NCBI RefSeq assembly: GCF_014287475.1
Contig: NZ_JACOPF010000001.1
Span: forward strand, 372,001-436,000
Source of the DNA: Mediterraneibacter hominis
GTDB taxonomy: Bacteria > Bacillota > Clostridia > Lachnospirales > Lachnospiraceae
Direction of reading: 5' to 3'
Length of the DNA stretch: 64,000 nucleotides
The notes under the pieces are model-generated. The model searched no databases and was not told the DNA's origin. It worked only from the letters and a program-made list of their open reading frames with translations. Position numbers and translations under genes: made by a program. Below are positions 63,168-64,000 of the stretch, in pieces. Each line of letters starts with the position of its first letter. Position 1 is the stretch's first letter.

Positions 63168-64000
63168 ATGAGAGAAGTAGTGATTGTCAGTGGAGTAAGA
63201 CTTCCGGTGGGAAGTTTTGGGGGAAGCTTGAAAAATATTTCTGCTATTGACATGGGGGCAATGGTGGTAAAAGAAGCGGTAAACCGCGCAGGAATAGAAC
63301 CATCAGAGGTAGATGAAGTAGTGATCGGACAGGTGGGGGAAATCGCTGAAAATGGATTTGTGGCAAGAGCGATCAGCTTAAAAGCAGGAATGCCAAAAGA
63401 GACGACTGCATATTCCGTTAACCGCCAATGTGGTTCGAGCCTGCAGGCGATCGCAGAAGCTGTGATGGAAATTCAGACAGGGCAGGCGGATGTAGTGGTT
63501 GCCGGAGGCGCGGAGAGTATATCCCAGCTTCCTTATTACGTAAAGGATGCGCGTTGGGGAGCGAGGATGGGACATAAAGTGTTTGAGGACGGAGTGATTG
63601 ATATCCTCACTTGGCCTCTTGATGGAAACCATAACGGTGTAACGGCGGAAAATGTGGCACAAAAATACCAGGTGACAAGAGAAGAACAGGATGAATTTGC
63701 CCTGGAAAGTCATCGGCGTGCTTGTGAGGCGATCAAAGAAGGAAAATTTAAAGAAGAGATTCTGCCAGTGGAACTAAAAGACAGGAAAGGAAATGTAACA
63801 ATTTTTGATACAGATGAAGGACCAAGAGACGGACAGACAATAGAGAAACTGGCAAAATTAAGGCCTTGCTTTGTAAAAGACGGAACAGTCACCGCGGGTA
63901 ATTCTTCCAGTTTAAATGACGGGGCGGCTGCGGTCGTGGTTATGGCGAAAGAAAAGGCAGAAGCGCTGGGAGTTATTCCAAAGCTGAAGATAGAAGGATA
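63168..64000 (+). CDS. Thiolase (acetyl-CoA C-acetyltransferase), truncated by the window end
   Basis: The first 277 or so codons of a thiolase. It begins MREVVIVSGVRLPVGSFGG; the acyl-accepting Cys88 is in NRQCGSSLQAIAEAV; VVVAGGAESISQLPYY near 112 and TAGNSSSLNDGAAAVVVMA near 243 are conserved. The C-terminal GHP and second-Cys motifs lie outside the window. AAAGGAGAAG precedes ATG 63168. It would cleave or form acetoacetyl-CoA or a related 3-oxoacyl-CoA. Confidence 0.93.
   Translation, partial: MREVVIVSGVRLPVGSFGGSLKNISAIDMGAMVVKEAVNRAGIEPSEVDEVVIGQVGEIAENGFVARAISLKAGMPKETTAYSVNRQCGSSLQAIAEAVMEIQTGQADVVVAGGAESISQLPYYVKDARWGARMGHKVFEDGVIDILTWPLDGNHNGVTAENVAQKYQVTREEQDEFALESHRRACEAIKEGKFKEEILPVELKDRKGNVTIFDTDEGPRDGQTIEKLAKLRPCFVKDGTVTAGNSSSLNDGAAAVVVMAKEKAEALGVIPKLKIEG

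Overview
The window is chromosomal DNA of an anaerobic, endospore-forming member of the Clostridia, most likely Lachnospiraceae. This rests on spoIVA, the long clostridial type of PRPP synthetase, a NifU-like/GGGtGRT gene pair, oxygen-sensitive glycyl radical chemistry, separate pyrB and pyrI, and the conserved order DUF177-rpmF, plsX-acpP-rnc-smc-ftsY and yicC-gmk-rpoZ-rimO-pgsA-cinA. Genus cannot be fixed from the sequence alone. Most of the window is core housekeeping, with four accessory islands: 3.2-10.5 kb, 34.4-36.8 kb, 51.8-53.3 kb and 54-64 kb.

Layout. 0-3.1 kb: a small membrane protein, tmcAL and the divergent Mg2+ channel mgtE. 3.2-10.5 kb: a MerR-type regulator split by a frameshift, followed by a textbook MerR promoter (19-bp spacer with a dyad) driving an opine-dehydrogenase-family enzyme, a glycyl radical enzyme (GRE), its activase and a divergent BCCT transporter; this is a complete uptake-and-conversion module of unknown substrate. 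10.6-22.2 kb: pta-ackA, DUF177-rpmF, plsX-acpP-rnc-smc-ftsY-ilvA and a DUF1653 gene. 22.5-33.9 kb: prs (minus strand), a DUF512 radical-SAM protein, der-plsY-gpsA, spoIVA, nucleoside salvage genes (PNP, MtaD), a MogA-like protein, an MBL hydrolase and rnhA. 34.0-34.35 kb: the RNase P RNA. 34.5-36.8 kb: a sortase-anchored surface protein whose signal peptide and body are put out of frame by a run of nine G. 36.9-49.8 kb: MGMT-like, pyrI, pyrB, nitroreductase, CmpB-like membrane protein, pheA, an ATPase, a lipoprotein, rqcH, a repeat-rich spacer, then yicC-gmk-rpoZ-rimO-pgsA-pncC. 50-51.8 kb: NifU-like and GGGtGRT genes. 51.77-53.28 kb: a decayed integrated element bounded by a 17-bp direct repeat at the 3' end of the GGGtGRT gene. 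53.5-64 kb: a flavin reductase-like gene, then a LacI-regulated SSS transporter and a divergent acyl-CoA operon (ligase, CoA-transferase, SDR, 3-hydroxyacyl-CoA dehydrogenase, thiolase cut by the window end).

The most notable signal cuts across these regions. The only G (or C) runs of seven or more sit at three sensitive places: G7 inside the MerR regulator of the GRE operon, G9 at the signal-peptide junction of the surface protein, and G10 in the spacer of a predicted promoter for the SSS transporter operon. Each length is the kind that slippage changes, and each would switch regulation, surface display or uptake. All three look OFF or sub-optimal by one extra base, so either the genome was sampled in an OFF state or homopolymer over-calling must be excluded.

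Two repeat families were seen: a 62-bp intergenic element (three tandem copies at 45.0 kb and two inverted single copies inside the 58-62 kb operon) and larger palindromic intergenic elements at 22.3 and 45.3 kb. No tRNA, rRNA or CRISPR array was found.
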